Notes: generated by a model from the letters alone, not told the origin. A stretch of DNA of 64,000 bases from Paenibacillus sp. CF384 (GCF_900106745.1 NZ_FNNV01000021.1:38086-102085); one strand, 5' to 3'. Shown: positions 35,462 through 44,622, counted from the first letter of the stretch. A program made the numbers and translations.

Positions 35462-37768
35462 ATGGCCATTGAAATCAACAAAGAAGTGAGCAGAGGTAAA
35501 GTAGAGCAGCGTATGGTCTATGAGTCAGGCAACGAGATGGCTGCATATGCCGCGCATCAAATCAATTATCACGTTATGGGGTACTTCCCGATTTCACCTT
35601 CTACCGAGGTTGCCCAGTTTCTCGATCTGATGAAAGCGAACGGGCAGCATGATATTAAACTGATTCCAGCGGACGGCGAGCACGGCTCTGCAGGAATTTG
35701 CTATGGCGCGTCCGCAGCCGGGGGCCGCGTGTTTAATGCAACCAGCTCCAATGGATATTTGTATATGCTGGAGCAAATGCCGGTCCAATCCGGTACGCGT
35801 TTCCCGATGGTAATGAATCTCGTCTGCCGTTCTGTCTCCGGACCGCTTGATATTCATGGTGACCACTCCGATTTGTACTTCGCACTCAATACCGGCTGGC
35901 CGATCTTGATGTGCCGCGATCCGCAAGCCGTATATGACATGAACATTATTGCGCTTAAGCTTGCTGAAGATCCGCAGGTGCGTCTGCCTGTTCTAGTCGC
36001 TTCTGACGGCTACTTCACCTCTCATCAGAAACGCCGCGTCCAAACCTTTGCACACCGTGCTGATGTACATGCATTCGTTGGCGAGCATTCTCCCGAAGGC
36101 TTCAAGCATGTACTCGACCGCAACAATCCGGTTACCGTCGGTCCTTACATGAATGAACCGGATTATATCAACAACTGCTATCAGCAGTCGGTGGCCATGT
36201 ACAATGCAGGAGAAGTATTCGATCGCATCCGCACCGAGTATGCCGAATTGACCGGCCGAGATTATCCGATTCTCGATCAGTACCGGATGGACGATGCCGA
36301 GGTTGCGGTATTCCTGATGAATTCGGCATCCGAAATCATCAAGGACGTCGTGGATCAGCTGCGCGCCAAAGGGATCAAAGCAGGCTCTATAGCGCCGAAT
36401 ATCATTCGACCATTCCCAGCCAAAGAAATCGCCGAAGCATTGCGCGGCGTCAAAGCGGTAACGATAGGTGACCGCGCAGATTCCTATGGCGGTCATGGCG
36501 GGAACATGACGAACGAAATTAAAGCGGCGCTGTTTACGCATGGCGTGCGGGATACGCTCGTCATCAGTCGGATTTATGGTCTGGGCGGCAAAGATTTCTA
36601 CGCCGAAGACGGGCATCACCTGTTTGAGCTGGCGATTGAAGCCGCGCAATCAGGCAAAGTCGAAGTTCCGTTTGATTACTGGGGCCATACGCCGGGCGAT
36701 CCGGAGAAAGCGCCGAAGCGCGTGCTGGAGCCGCTTAAGTATGAGGACCTGAAGACCGGACTGATTACGGTTGACCGCGATGAGGCTACCGGCAAGCTGA
36801 AGGTTAAAGTTCCACCGGTTCGACAGCTGACGAAGAAGCCGAAACGCCTTGCGCCGGGTCATGGCGCTTGTCCGGGCTGCGGTATCTTCTCCGGCTTGGA
36901 GCTGTTCTTCAAGGGAATCGAAGGCGATATCGTCGCCCTCTACCAAACGGGCTGCGCAATGGTGGTTACGACCGGATTCCCGTACTCTTCGCATAAAGCA
37001 ACTTATATTCATAACTTGTTCCAGAATGGTGCCGCAACGCTGTCCGGTGTCGTTGAGATGTTCTGGGAACGCAAGCGCCGCGGCGAGCTTGAACAATATG
37101 GCTTGAAGGATGATTTCACCTTCGTCATGATTACGGGTGACGGCGGGATGGACATCGGTATGGGGCCGGCAATCGGAAGCGCGCTCCGTAACCACAAGAT
37201 GATCATTCTCGAGTACGATAACGAGGGTTATATGAATACCGGCGCGCAGATGTCGTATTCAACACCGCTTGGCCATCGTACTTCAACCTCCAACGTAGGC
37301 AAACATCAAGGCGGTAAGCTGTTCCATCATAAGGATACGGCGCAAATTATGGCGGCAACCAATATTTCATATGTGTTTACCGGCTCGGAATCGCTTCCGC
37401 AGGATTTGCTTCGCAAAGCGGCCAAGGCGCAGTATTATGCGCAGAATGTCGGCCTTGTGTACGGCAAAATTCTCATTTCTTGTCCGCTGAACTGGCTGTC
37501 GGAGGAGAAGATCGGTCAGACTTTAATCGACGAAGCGGTTAACACCTGTTTCTTTCCGATGTATGAGGTCGAAGAAGGCGTCACGACGATTACGTATAAC
37601 CCGGAAGACAAGGGCAAACGAATCCCGCTTGGCGACTGGCTGAAGAATATGGGCAAAACCAAACATATGACGCGTCCGGAATATGCCGAAGCGCTTAAGG
37701 CATTCGAGGATGAAGTGGAACGCCGCTGGCTTCGCTTGAAAGCGAAACACGAGAATATGTACTTGTAA
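35462..37768 (+). CDS. 2-oxoacid:acceptor oxidoreductase, fused alpha-beta subunit
   Basis: A 768-residue fusion. Residues about 15-420 are the alpha part ('GNEMAAYAAHQINYHVMGYFP', 'GSAGICYGASAAGGRVFN'). From about 465 the TPP-binding beta part follows: 'GHGACPGCG', 'TGCAM', 'GDGGMDIGMG...' and 'LEYDNEGYMNTGAQ', with Cys residues positioned for a [4Fe-4S] cluster and a late 'SCPLNW'. It acts with the upstream gamma-delta subunit. The substrate (pyruvate or 2-oxoglutarate) cannot be read. It lies 37 bp after the partner gene. Confidence 0.87.
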   Translation: MAIEINKEVSRGKVEQRMVYESGNEMAAYAAHQINYHVMGYFPISPSTEVAQFLDLMKANGQHDIKLIPADGEHGSAGICYGASAAGGRVFNATSSNGYLYMLEQMPVQSGTRFPMVMNLVCRSVSGPLDIHGDHSDLYFALNTGWPILMCRDPQAVYDMNIIALKLAEDPQVRLPVLVASDGYFTSHQKRRVQTFAHRADVHAFVGEHSPEGFKHVLDRNNPVTVGPYMNEPDYINNCYQQSVAMYNAGEVFDRIRTEYAELTGRDYPILDQYRMDDAEVAVFLMNSASEIIKDVVDQLRAKGIKAGSIAPNIIRPFPAKEIAEALRGVKAVTIGDRADSYGGHGGNMTNEIKAALFTHGVRDTLVISRIYGLGGKDFYAEDGHHLFELAIEAAQSGKVEVPFDYWGHTPGDPEKAPKRVLEPLKYEDLKTGLITVDRDEATGKLKVKVPPVRQLTKKPKRLAPGHGACPGCGIFSGLELFFKGIEGDIVALYQTGCAMVVTTGFPYSSHKATYIHNLFQNGAATLSGVVEMFWERKRRGELEQYGLKDDFTFVMITGDGGMDIGMGPAIGSALRNHKMIILEYDNEGYMNTGAQMSYSTPLGHRTSTSNVGKHQGGKLFHHKDTAQIMAATNISYVFTGSESLPQDLLRKAAKAQYYAQNVGLVYGKILISCPLNWLSEEKIGQTLIDEAVNTCFFPMYEVEEGVTTITYNPEDKGKRIPLGDWLKNMGKTKHMTRPEYAEALKAFEDEVERRWLRLKAKHENMYL

Positions 37769-37778
37769 CATCTGTGAG

Positions 37779-37815
37779 GGCGCGGCGGCGAATAAGCGGC
37801 CGCGCCTTTCGTTTT
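37779..37815 (+). terminator. Terminator after the oxidoreductase genes
   Basis: GGCGCGGC (37779-37786) and GCCGCGCC (37799-37806) form a very GC-rich stem, followed by TTTCGTTTTG. Confidence 0.8.
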
Positions 37816-37854
37816 GACCCACACCATGCCCGTTAGAAGGAGAGGTGAAACACG

Positions 37855-38145
37855 ATGCCTATCGTATTGCGTCATCGCATAACAGGAGAGATCGCATGTG
37901 GGATGTTGAGAAATGTGTATGATTTTGCATACTATGGCGCTCTCTGGTGGGAGGATATTGATGTGGCTGAACAGCTGGCCGAACATGCCCTGATGGAGAG
38001 GGATTTCGCCCAACCCTACTCAGAATGGGAACTTCTTGAAGTGAAGGAAGAGCGGTTGAAGCTGTTTAACGTGAAGCTGAACAACAATCCGACTAGAAGA
38101 ATAGTGCTGGAGCAAGATGGGACGATCAGGCTGCTGAAGTCATAG
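37855..38145 (+). CDS. Hypothetical protein, 96 aa
   Basis: I do not recognise this 96-residue protein. It is soluble, with an N-terminal 'MPIVLRHRITGEIACGMLRNVYD' strand-loop-helix, an aromatic 'YYGALWWEDID' stretch and a C-terminal beta hairpin. It has a good ribosome binding site (AAGGAGAGG). A second unknown gene follows after 26 bp and is probably co-transcribed. No signal peptide or metal motif is visible. Confidence 0.65.
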   Translation: MPIVLRHRITGEIACGMLRNVYDFAYYGALWWEDIDVAEQLAEHALMERDFAQPYSEWELLEVKEERLKLFNVKLNNNPTRRIVLEQDGTIRLLKS

Positions 38146-38171
38146 CGTACGTGTAGGAGGGTAAGAGGCGA

Positions 38172-38699
38172 ATGAATGTGACGGATCAATCCTATTTTCA
38201 ACAGATCAAGGGGCTGGGCTCCGATGTGGAAATAGAAGCGTTCGGCCTGACGCTCAGAACGGAAGGATTCACCGCAATAAGACGATTTCTGGATGACTTC
38301 AGGCAGTATTTGCGTACATTTACCGATGAGGAAGCGGAGTTTGCCTTAGAGCTGCTGCGACGCGGGCAACTTGCAGTGCCCGAGCCTGGACGGACAAGTC
38401 CATCATGGACGTACGTTTGGCGTGAGTTCGCAGGCATCATTCGGACCAAGCGGCATGTATTCGAATCCATACCGGAAGACCAGCGAAGCGGCGAGTGGCA
38501 GGTGCTGCTCGATAATCCGTTCAGCAATCAGAACATTACCGTATATCCGGCATTAACCTTCATCGAAGCGGTCTATATGTTTGCGTATTTTCGAACGGAA
38601 CTGCTTCATAATGAATATATCCGGCTGCAGAAGATTGCGACAGTGATGACCTTCCAAGGCATCGATAAGGACGGAATTCAGCCGATTGTTAGTTTATAA
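38172..38699 (+). CDS. Hypothetical protein, 175 aa
   Basis: A 175-residue protein I cannot assign. It is mostly helical, with 'IRRFLDDFRQYLRTFTDEEAEFALELLRRGQLA' (about residues 33-66) resembling a helical bundle, and ends 'TFQGIDKDGIQPIVSL'. No Cys clusters, TM segments or signal peptide. It sits between the preceding 96-residue gene and a strong terminator, so both likely form a small unit. Confidence 0.65.
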   Translation: MNVTDQSYFQQIKGLGSDVEIEAFGLTLRTEGFTAIRRFLDDFRQYLRTFTDEEAEFALELLRRGQLAVPEPGRTSPSWTYVWREFAGIIRTKRHVFESIPEDQRSGEWQVLLDNPFSNQNITVYPALTFIEAVYMFAYFRTELLHNEYIRLQKIATVMTFQGIDKDGIQPIVSL

Positions 38700-38707
38700 G
38701 CATACCT

Positions 38708-38764
38708 AAGAGGCTTTGAATCTTCCGATTGCGCGATTGCTCAATTCGGGATGCAAAGCCTCTT
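38708..38764. terminator. Bidirectional terminator
   Basis: AAGAGGCTTTG (38708-38718) pairs with CAAAGCCTCTT (38754-38764), between the 175-aa gene and convergent ypdA. Confidence 0.8.
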
Positions 38765-38790
38765 TAAGTTCTCTATTATCTCGAAGATGA

Positions 38791-39780
38791 CTATAGCATT
38801 ATAGCACCGGTACGTACAAGATGAGCGGCGATCTTCCGCCCGTGGAACCGACCGGATTCGATGAAGATTTCATTGGCTTCCCGCCGAGAAGCGACAACGC
38901 CTGCCAAATATATACCCGGTACATTGCTCTCCATCGTTTCATCGTTAAAGGTCGGATACCCTTCTTCCTCCATCGTTACGCCGAAAGAGGCAAGGAATGC
39001 ACGATCCGGATGGAAACCGGTCAAGGCCAGGACGAAGTCGTTCGGCAGTTCGTCCAGACCGTCTACACTTTCGATCGTGACGCTTCGCGAATGGATGGCA
39101 ACAACGCGGGAAGTGAATCGCATCTGGATACGGCCTTTCGATACAAGACTCTCGAAGATCGGACGAACCCATGGCTTGATGCTCGAAGAATAGTGTTCGC
39201 CACGGTACACGACGGTTACCTTCGCGCCAACTCGCTCCAGCTCCAGAGCCGCATCGATCGCCGAATTGCTGCCGCCGATGATGGCAACCTGCATGCCCGT
39301 ATACGGATGGGCTTCTCGGAAGAAATGGGTCACTTTATCGGACTGTTCGCCGGGAATGCCAAGCTCATTCGGATGATCGAAGTACCCGGTTGCGATAATG
39401 ACGGCTTTGGCGTGATACGTGTTCAATTCGCCATGACGATTCGAGCTCTCTAGCACGAAACTGCCATCCGGCTGCGGATGAATCGACGTGACAGCCTCAT
39501 AAGCATGTATGCGCACTTCTCGCCGAAGCGCAACGCTTCGGTAGTAGTTGAGCGCTTCAATGCGAGACGGCTTCTCATTGGCCGTCGTGAACGGAATGCC
39601 GGCGATTTCGAGCAGCTCCGGTGAGCTGAAGAAGTGCATATAGGTGGGGTATTGCGATATCGAATGCACGACATTGCGTTTCTCGATCATGAGCGGATCG
39701 ATGCCTATCGCCTGCAATTCAATAGCTGCGGCTAGTCCGCATGGACCGGCGCCGACGATGATTACTTGTTCGTTATGCAT
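38791..39780 (-). CDS. ypdA: Bacillithiol disulfide reductase-like flavoprotein
   Basis: A 329-residue FAD/NADPH oxidoreductase of the YpdA family, which reduces bacillithiol disulfide. The FAD motif 'VIIVGAGPCGLAAAIEL' is at the N-terminus, 'IIATGYFDHPN' follows, the NADPH motif is 'VAIIGGSNSAIDAALEL', and the C-terminal 'GIYLAGVVASRREANEIFIE' is family-typical. It lacks a CxxC pair like that of thioredoxin reductase. This supports a bacillithiol-using Bacillota. The start ATG at 39780 is preferred; an in-frame ATG 27 bp earlier has no clear ribosome binding site either. Confidence 0.87.
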   Translation of the reverse strand: MHNEQVIIVGAGPCGLAAAIELQAIGIDPLMIEKRNVVHSISQYPTYMHFFSSPELLEIAGIPFTTANEKPSRIEALNYYRSVALRREVRIHAYEAVTSIHPQPDGSFVLESSNRHGELNTYHAKAVIIATGYFDHPNELGIPGEQSDKVTHFFREAHPYTGMQVAIIGGSNSAIDAALELERVGAKVTVVYRGEHYSSSIKPWVRPIFESLVSKGRIQMRFTSRVVAIHSRSVTIESVDGLDELPNDFVLALTGFHPDRAFLASFGVTMEEEGYPTFNDETMESNVPGIYLAGVVASRREANEIFIESGRFHGRKIAAHLVRTGAIML

Positions 39781-39945
39781 AAGTTCGGGATCAACTCCAA
39801 TACACATTTAACATTAGGGTAAGGACCAGTCTTATTTTAGCACAGCTTCCAAACAGTTGCTTCCTGTAAAACAAGCATTTAGCTCTGTGTACGTGAAAGG
39901 TTATGTTGTATAATAAGCTAACACGGATTAGAAGGGGGAGATGGA

Positions 39946-40479
39946 ATGCGACGGCGATTTGTCATTGAAGCCGTAATGGTAGCAACCTATGGTCATTTGC
40001 TCGTACCAAGCCGGCCGGTCGATTTTGTCTTGCCTTATTCGACAATTATGGAACTCTACGATATGCAAGCGGGCACAGATCCTGTGATGGATGATCCCGA
40101 AGACGATGCGCATGTGAAAGCGAAGATCGGAGAGCTTATCGCGTTCTTCGAGGACCCGTTCAACAAGAAGAAGATCGAGCGTGCCCTTCAGATGCCTTGG
40201 CGTCAGAGTTCGCCTCTGCTGTTGGACGACAGGATTCAATTTACCATCGTGCATGCGGTGGATAACGCGCACTACGGCGAATATTTTGACCCGATTGAAA
40301 CTGAGCTGCTGTTGACCTCGATCAAGCTGAGCGTGCCTTTGCTGTCGGATCAATTCGAATTTCAAGATAAGCTTCTGGAGGCTGAAGTGCCTGTCCAGGT
40401 GTACGATATAGAGGATTTCGAATTTGCGGTGGAACAAGGAATTACGGCTGCGGATTTCGAACCTACCAGTGATTTGTAA
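39946..40479 (+). CDS. Hypothetical protein, 177 aa
   Basis: Not recognised with confidence. It is a 177-residue soluble, acidic protein starting 'MRRRFVIEAVMVATYGHLLVP', followed by 'VDFVLPYSTIMELYDM' and a pair of charged helices. No catalytic motif is clear. A TATAAT at 39909-39914 lies about 30 bp upstream and GAAGGGGGAG just before the ATG. It is divergent from ypdA. Confidence 0.65.
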   Translation: MRRRFVIEAVMVATYGHLLVPSRPVDFVLPYSTIMELYDMQAGTDPVMDDPEDDAHVKAKIGELIAFFEDPFNKKKIERALQMPWRQSSPLLLDDRIQFTIVHAVDNAHYGEYFDPIETELLLTSIKLSVPLLSDQFEFQDKLLEAEVPVQVYDIEDFEFAVEQGITAADFEPTSDL

Positions 40480-40529
40480 GCTGCTGCTAAAGGGAGCATG
40501 ACCGCGTTTAGGCTGATTTAGACCGATTG

Positions 40530-40574
40530 AGGGTGAAAGACATCGTCGATTTATAGAACGATATCTTTCACCCT
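40530..40574. repeat. Long perfect-arm inverted repeat
   Basis: AGGGTGAAAGA...TCTTTCACCCT arms, extended by ATCGT/ACGAT, enclose a short loop. There is no T-tract. It may terminate the upstream gene or act as a protein binding site. The gap 40480-40876 also holds the leader peptide and terminator listed next. Confidence 0.55.
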
Positions 40575-40672
40575 AGGGCGAAAATAAATTTCTCAAGAGC
40601 CTCTTGCGCACTGCCGGAAGTGGTGTTAAGATTTGGTTGTTCCAATTTACGGAAAACGATGAAAGGAGGGCG

Positions 40673-40762
40673 ATGGATATGGTAAACGTTTTTATTGATG
40701 TGCGCAATGAAGCGTTTAACAGAGTCCATCGGCCCGACTTCTTTCACAGACTGCAGCCTTAA
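40673..40762 (+). CDS. Leader peptide of the ABC exporter operon, 29 aa
   Basis: A 29-residue frame with ATG at 40673 (a second in-frame ATG at 40679) behind AAAGGAGGG. The peptide begins MDMVNVFIDVRNEAFN and ends HRLQP, with TAA at 40760-40762. It lies 25 bp before an intrinsic terminator and about 115 bp before the ABC exporter genes. Its end overlaps a possible hairpin (CACAGAC 40745-40751 with GTCTGTG 40777-40783). This is the arrangement of bmrB upstream of bmrCD in Bacillus subtilis, where the leader controls attenuation; the sequence itself is not clearly related. Confidence 0.6.
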   Translation: MDMVNVFIDVRNEAFNRVHRPDFFHRLQP

Positions 40763-40786
40763 CTAGCTGTGTACCCGTCTGTGTAT

Positions 40787-40826
40787 AAGGAGATCTTGAG
40801 CCATGCGGCTCGAGGTCTCCTTTTTT
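40787..40826 (+). terminator. Attenuator terminator before the ABC exporter genes
   Basis: AAGGAGATCTTGAGCC (40787-40802) pairs with the strand at 40807-40822 over a long stem around a 4-nt loop, followed by six T. It lies between the leader peptide and the first exporter gene. Confidence 0.85.
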
Positions 40827-40876
40827 GTTGCCGTCAAGGAACCTGCGCATGTTCTGTTTAAAGGGGGAATACATCA

Positions 40877-42625
40877 ATGAAAAATTTGGTTCGCTTATTG
40901 CGTTATTTGCGCCCAAGCACGAGCTGGGTCGTCATCTCGCTTGTGATGATGGTGCTCGGAACTGCGATCGATCTGATCGCGCCATGGATGCTGAAGCTGA
41001 TCTTCGACGAAGGAATTGCCAATAGCGATGTCAAGCTGATACTAGCCTTGATCTTAGGTCTGGCAGGCATTCAAGTCGTGAAAAGCGTCGCCATGTTCAT
41101 CCAAGGCCGAGCGCAAGAGCTTGTCGGGCAGAACGTCGTCTATACGCTTAGGGAGCAGCTCTATAATCATCTGCAGCGGTTATCCTTCAGCTATTACGAT
41201 AAAGCCCAGACCGGACAGCTGATGTCGCGCATGACAGGGGATATCGAATCCGTGAAGAACTTCATCGGTTTCGGAGCGATGGCGATGTTCACAGGGGTGA
41301 TGACCTTTGTCGGTACGATTATTTTCATGGCGTTTATTCAATGGCAAGTTACACTGCTCTGTATGGCCAGCGTTCCATTGCTGCTGCTGGCACTTTATCA
41401 GTTTAACAAAAAGGTTGGTCCGGCTTGGGGTCAGATTAGAGAGCAAATGGGCAAGTTGACGACAACCTTGCAAGAAAATATCTCGGGTATTCGTGTTGTT
41501 AAAGCATTCGCTCGTGAGCATGTTGAACAATCCAAGTTCGAGGAACGCAACGATCAGAATTTCGAAACGAATATGGACCGGGCGAAGCTCGAAGCCAAAT
41601 CGTTCCCGCTCATGAACTTTTACGGAGGTCTCGTCTTTCTGACCATGGTGTGGGTCGGGGCGTATTTCGTGGCCAAAGGGCACATGACACTCGGTACATT
41701 CATGGCGTTCCAGTGGTACACCTGGGGAATCATCTGGCCGCTTAACATGCTAGGCTGGCAAATCAACATTATGCAGCAGGCGATCAAAGCCGCGCCTCGC
41801 GTGTTTGAAGTGTTGGATACCCCGGTAGATATCAGCTCGGAGACGGGCGCTAAGGCGGATTCGGATCGCATAGAAGGGAATGTCAGCTTTGAAGGCGTCT
41901 CCTTCCACTTCGCCGATCAAGATCCGGAGCAAGACGCAGGTATTCTGGAGGACATCTCGCTTGGCGTGAAGCAGGGGGAAGTCGTCGCCGTGCTTGGCGC
42001 AACTGGCTCCGGCAAGAGCAGCTTGATCGCGCTGATGTCGCGATTCTACGATGTCAGCCAAGGCCGGCTGTTGATTGACGGCGTCGATGTCCGTGACTAT
42101 GAGCTTGAAGGACTCCGTCGCAAAATCGGTATCGTACCGCAGGAAACGTTCCTGTTCTCTGCGACAATCCGGGAGAATATCGCATATGGCGTGCCGGAAG
42201 CGACACAGGAGCAGATAGAATGGGCATCAAGTAAAGCCCAGATTCATTCCTTTATCGATACCTTGCCGCATGGCTATGACACAATCATCGGCGAACGCGG
42301 AGTCGGGCTGTCCGGCGGGCAGCGTCAGCGTGTCGCACTGGCACGCGCGATCTTAATGGATCCGCCGATTCTAGTGTTGGATGAAGCAACAGCAAGCGTC
42401 GATACGGCTACGGAGTCCGCGATTCACGAGGAGCTGCTGGAGGTCATGAAGGGGCGCACAACGTTCATCATCGCGCAGCGACTATCCTCTGTGAAACGGG
42501 CAGATCGCATCGTCGTGCTTGACGGAGGCAAGATCGTGCAGCAAGGTACCCATAAAGAGCTGTTCGAGCAGGAAGGGTTCTTCCGGAATCTGTTCCAGAT
42601 GCAAGAGGCTGCAGCAGCCAGATAG
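40877..42625 (+). CDS. ABC exporter subunit, degenerate-site half (YfiB/BmrC-like)
   Basis: A 582-residue half-transporter: six TM helices (about 15-310) and a C-terminal ATPase with Walker A (about 373-381), LSGGQ (about 478) and 'LVLDEATASVDT'. The H-loop His is replaced by Gln ('IIAQRLSS', about residue 534), the mark of a degenerate nucleotide site. It should pair with the next gene product as a heterodimeric multidrug- or peptide-type exporter. The length is closer to YfiB (about 573) than to BmrC, but orthology is not settled. The ribosome binding site is AAAGGGGG. Confidence 0.9.
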   Translation: MKNLVRLLRYLRPSTSWVVISLVMMVLGTAIDLIAPWMLKLIFDEGIANSDVKLILALILGLAGIQVVKSVAMFIQGRAQELVGQNVVYTLREQLYNHLQRLSFSYYDKAQTGQLMSRMTGDIESVKNFIGFGAMAMFTGVMTFVGTIIFMAFIQWQVTLLCMASVPLLLLALYQFNKKVGPAWGQIREQMGKLTTTLQENISGIRVVKAFAREHVEQSKFEERNDQNFETNMDRAKLEAKSFPLMNFYGGLVFLTMVWVGAYFVAKGHMTLGTFMAFQWYTWGIIWPLNMLGWQINIMQQAIKAAPRVFEVLDTPVDISSETGAKADSDRIEGNVSFEGVSFHFADQDPEQDAGILEDISLGVKQGEVVAVLGATGSGKSSLIALMSRFYDVSQGRLLIDGVDVRDYELEGLRRKIGIVPQETFLFSATIRENIAYGVPEATQEQIEWASSKAQIHSFIDTLPHGYDTIIGERGVGLSGGQRQRVALARAILMDPPILVLDEATASVDTATESAIHEELLEVMKGRTTFIIAQRLSSVKRADRIVVLDGGKIVQQGTHKELFEQEGFFRNLFQMQEAAAAR

Positions 42626-42682
42626 TCGATCAATTAATGGCAATAAAAAATATGATTAACGTCATAAAGGAGGGAAACCTCT

Positions 42683-44491
42683 ATGAGTCAAGTCGAATGG
42701 GATTCCGACGAAGATTTAGAAGAGAAGCCGTTTAACCGGGCGTACATGAAGCGATTGTTCCGCTATGTACTCCCGTATCGCAAAGTCCTTACCATCGTCC
42801 TCATTATCGTCCTATTCAACATGGGTCTCAGTCTCGCGGAACCGCTGCTGCTAAGGTACATCATTGACGAGGGGATCCTGAAACAAGATTTCTTCGTGAT
42901 TAATATGATTGGCTTTACCCTGCTGGGGATTAGAGTGGCGGGGTGGCTGTTTGGCTATTTGCACACCAGATTCATCAACTTTACCGGGCAGCGGATTTTG
43001 TTCGATCTGCGTCAGCAATTGTTCAATCACTTGCAGTCCTTATCCTTCCGATTCTTCGATGGCAGACCTGCAGGCAAAATCATGTCTCGCATCACGAATG
43101 ATACGAACTCAATCGGTGAGCTCATTAACGGTGGATTGATTACGCTCGTCATGGAGTTTACGCATCTGATCGGGATCGTGGTCATTCTGCTCTGGATGGA
43201 CTGGAAGCTGGCGTTATTATCCTTCATTACTTTGCCGTTGCTGTACTTGGTTTTCGGCCAAATGCAATCCAAAATCGAAGGCTCCTGGTCGCGTTCGCGC
43301 AAAACGATGTCCGCGATCAACGGCAATTTGAATGAGACGCTGCAAGGCATTCGCGTCATTCAAGCGTTCTCTCGCCAATCCGAGAACAACAAGAGGTTTG
43401 AGAAGTTGAATACACGCAACAAGAATGCGTTCATGCGGGCCGTGACGTTGGAATCCATCGTCTTCCCATCCGTTGAGATGATCGGGATGATCGGAACCTG
43501 CGTCGTGTTATGGTTCGGTGCGCAAGCTGTAATGGATAAAGAGTTAACACTGGGCTTCATTATGGCATTCATTAACTACTTGTGGCGTTTCTGGGGACCG
43601 CTAAGTGCGCTTTCCAAAGTGTATAGCCAGGTGCTGTCCGCAATGGCTTCGGCTGAGCGCATCTTCGAGATTCTGGATTCGGAGCCGGAAGTGAAAGATC
43701 GCGCCAATGCGAAAGCCATAAAGCCGATCCAAGGCGAGGTTATATTCGAGAATGTAGCATTTCGCTATGAATCGGATAAACCGGACGTGCTCAAGAATAT
43801 TAATCTTCATATCAAGCCGGGTCAGCGTGTCGCGCTTGTAGGTCCGACCGGTGCAGGTAAGAGTACGATCGTCAATCTGCTCATGCGTTTCTATGATGCA
43901 ACCGGAGGTCGGATCCTGATCGACGGTCAAGAGGTCAAGGATGTTACACTGGAGTCGCTGCGGCGTCAGATGGGCATCGTGCTGCAGGATTCCTTCATTT
44001 TCTCCGGTACGATAGAAGAGAATCTGCGCTACGGCAACGAGGATGCATCCGACGAGGCGCTGCGCCGCGCAGCCGAGAATGTCCGCATCGACAAGTTCGT
44101 CTCCCAATATGCAGACGGCTATCAGACGCAAGTGGAGGAACGCGGTTCGAAGCTGTCCGTCGGTCAACGTCAGCTGCTCGCATTCGGGCGAGTGCTGCTC
44201 TCCGATCCGCGTATTCTCATCCTGGATGAAGCGACTTCGAGTGTCGATACCGAAACGGAGCAGCATATCCAAGCAGCGTTGCAGACGATGCTGGAAGGTC
44301 GGACTGCCTTCATTATCGCGCATAGGCTATCTACAATTAGAGATGCTGATATCATCCTCGTTGTGAAGGACGGCCAGATTGCGGAGCAAGGCTCGCATGA
44401 TGAACTGATGAAACAAAGCGGTTTGTATCACAAGCTTTATATGACGCAATTCGAGATGCAGCAGTCGCTTGCGATGCAGACGGGTGCTTAA
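42683..44491 (+). CDS. ABC exporter subunit, partner half (YfiC/BmrD-like)
   Basis: A 602-residue half-transporter with six TM helices (about 30-330) and a C-terminal ATPase: Walker A about 388-395, signature LSVGQ (second Gly replaced by Val, about 490-494), 'ILDEATSSVDTE' and an intact H-loop His ('IIAHRLST', about 546). Together with the Gln H-loop of the upstream partner this gives one degenerate and one normal ATP site. The 57-bp gap has AAGGAGGG. The length matches YfiC (604). Export substrates are unknown. Confidence 0.9.
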   Translation: MSQVEWDSDEDLEEKPFNRAYMKRLFRYVLPYRKVLTIVLIIVLFNMGLSLAEPLLLRYIIDEGILKQDFFVINMIGFTLLGIRVAGWLFGYLHTRFINFTGQRILFDLRQQLFNHLQSLSFRFFDGRPAGKIMSRITNDTNSIGELINGGLITLVMEFTHLIGIVVILLWMDWKLALLSFITLPLLYLVFGQMQSKIEGSWSRSRKTMSAINGNLNETLQGIRVIQAFSRQSENNKRFEKLNTRNKNAFMRAVTLESIVFPSVEMIGMIGTCVVLWFGAQAVMDKELTLGFIMAFINYLWRFWGPLSALSKVYSQVLSAMASAERIFEILDSEPEVKDRANAKAIKPIQGEVIFENVAFRYESDKPDVLKNINLHIKPGQRVALVGPTGAGKSTIVNLLMRFYDATGGRILIDGQEVKDVTLESLRRQMGIVLQDSFIFSGTIEENLRYGNEDASDEALRRAAENVRIDKFVSQYADGYQTQVEERGSKLSVGQRQLLAFGRVLLSDPRILILDEATSSVDTETEQHIQAALQTMLEGRTAFIIAHRLSTIRDADIILVVKDGQIAEQGSHDELMKQSGLYHKLYMTQFEMQQSLAMQTGA

Positions 44492-44501
44492 GATTCGCTT
44501 G

Positions 44502-44540
44502 GGCAGCAGCTCCTTACTCTGGGGGCTGCTCTTTCTTTCG
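44502..44540 (+). terminator. Terminator after the ABC exporter genes
   Basis: AGCAGCTCC...GGGGGCTGCT stem with a short loop, followed by a T/C-rich stretch. Confidence 0.75.
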
Positions 44541-44622
44541 CGCTAGATATGCTCGGAATTGCGAGATTAGACCGAAGTTCACGTTTCGCGCGGTTCCCAC
44601 ATGGGTAAACTATATAAATGAA

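Noticed and set aside
40877..44491. Direct assignment as bmrC and bmrD
   Set aside because: The partner of BmrC is longer (about 670 residues) than the 602 seen here; YfiB/YfiC fit better, so no gene symbol is given.
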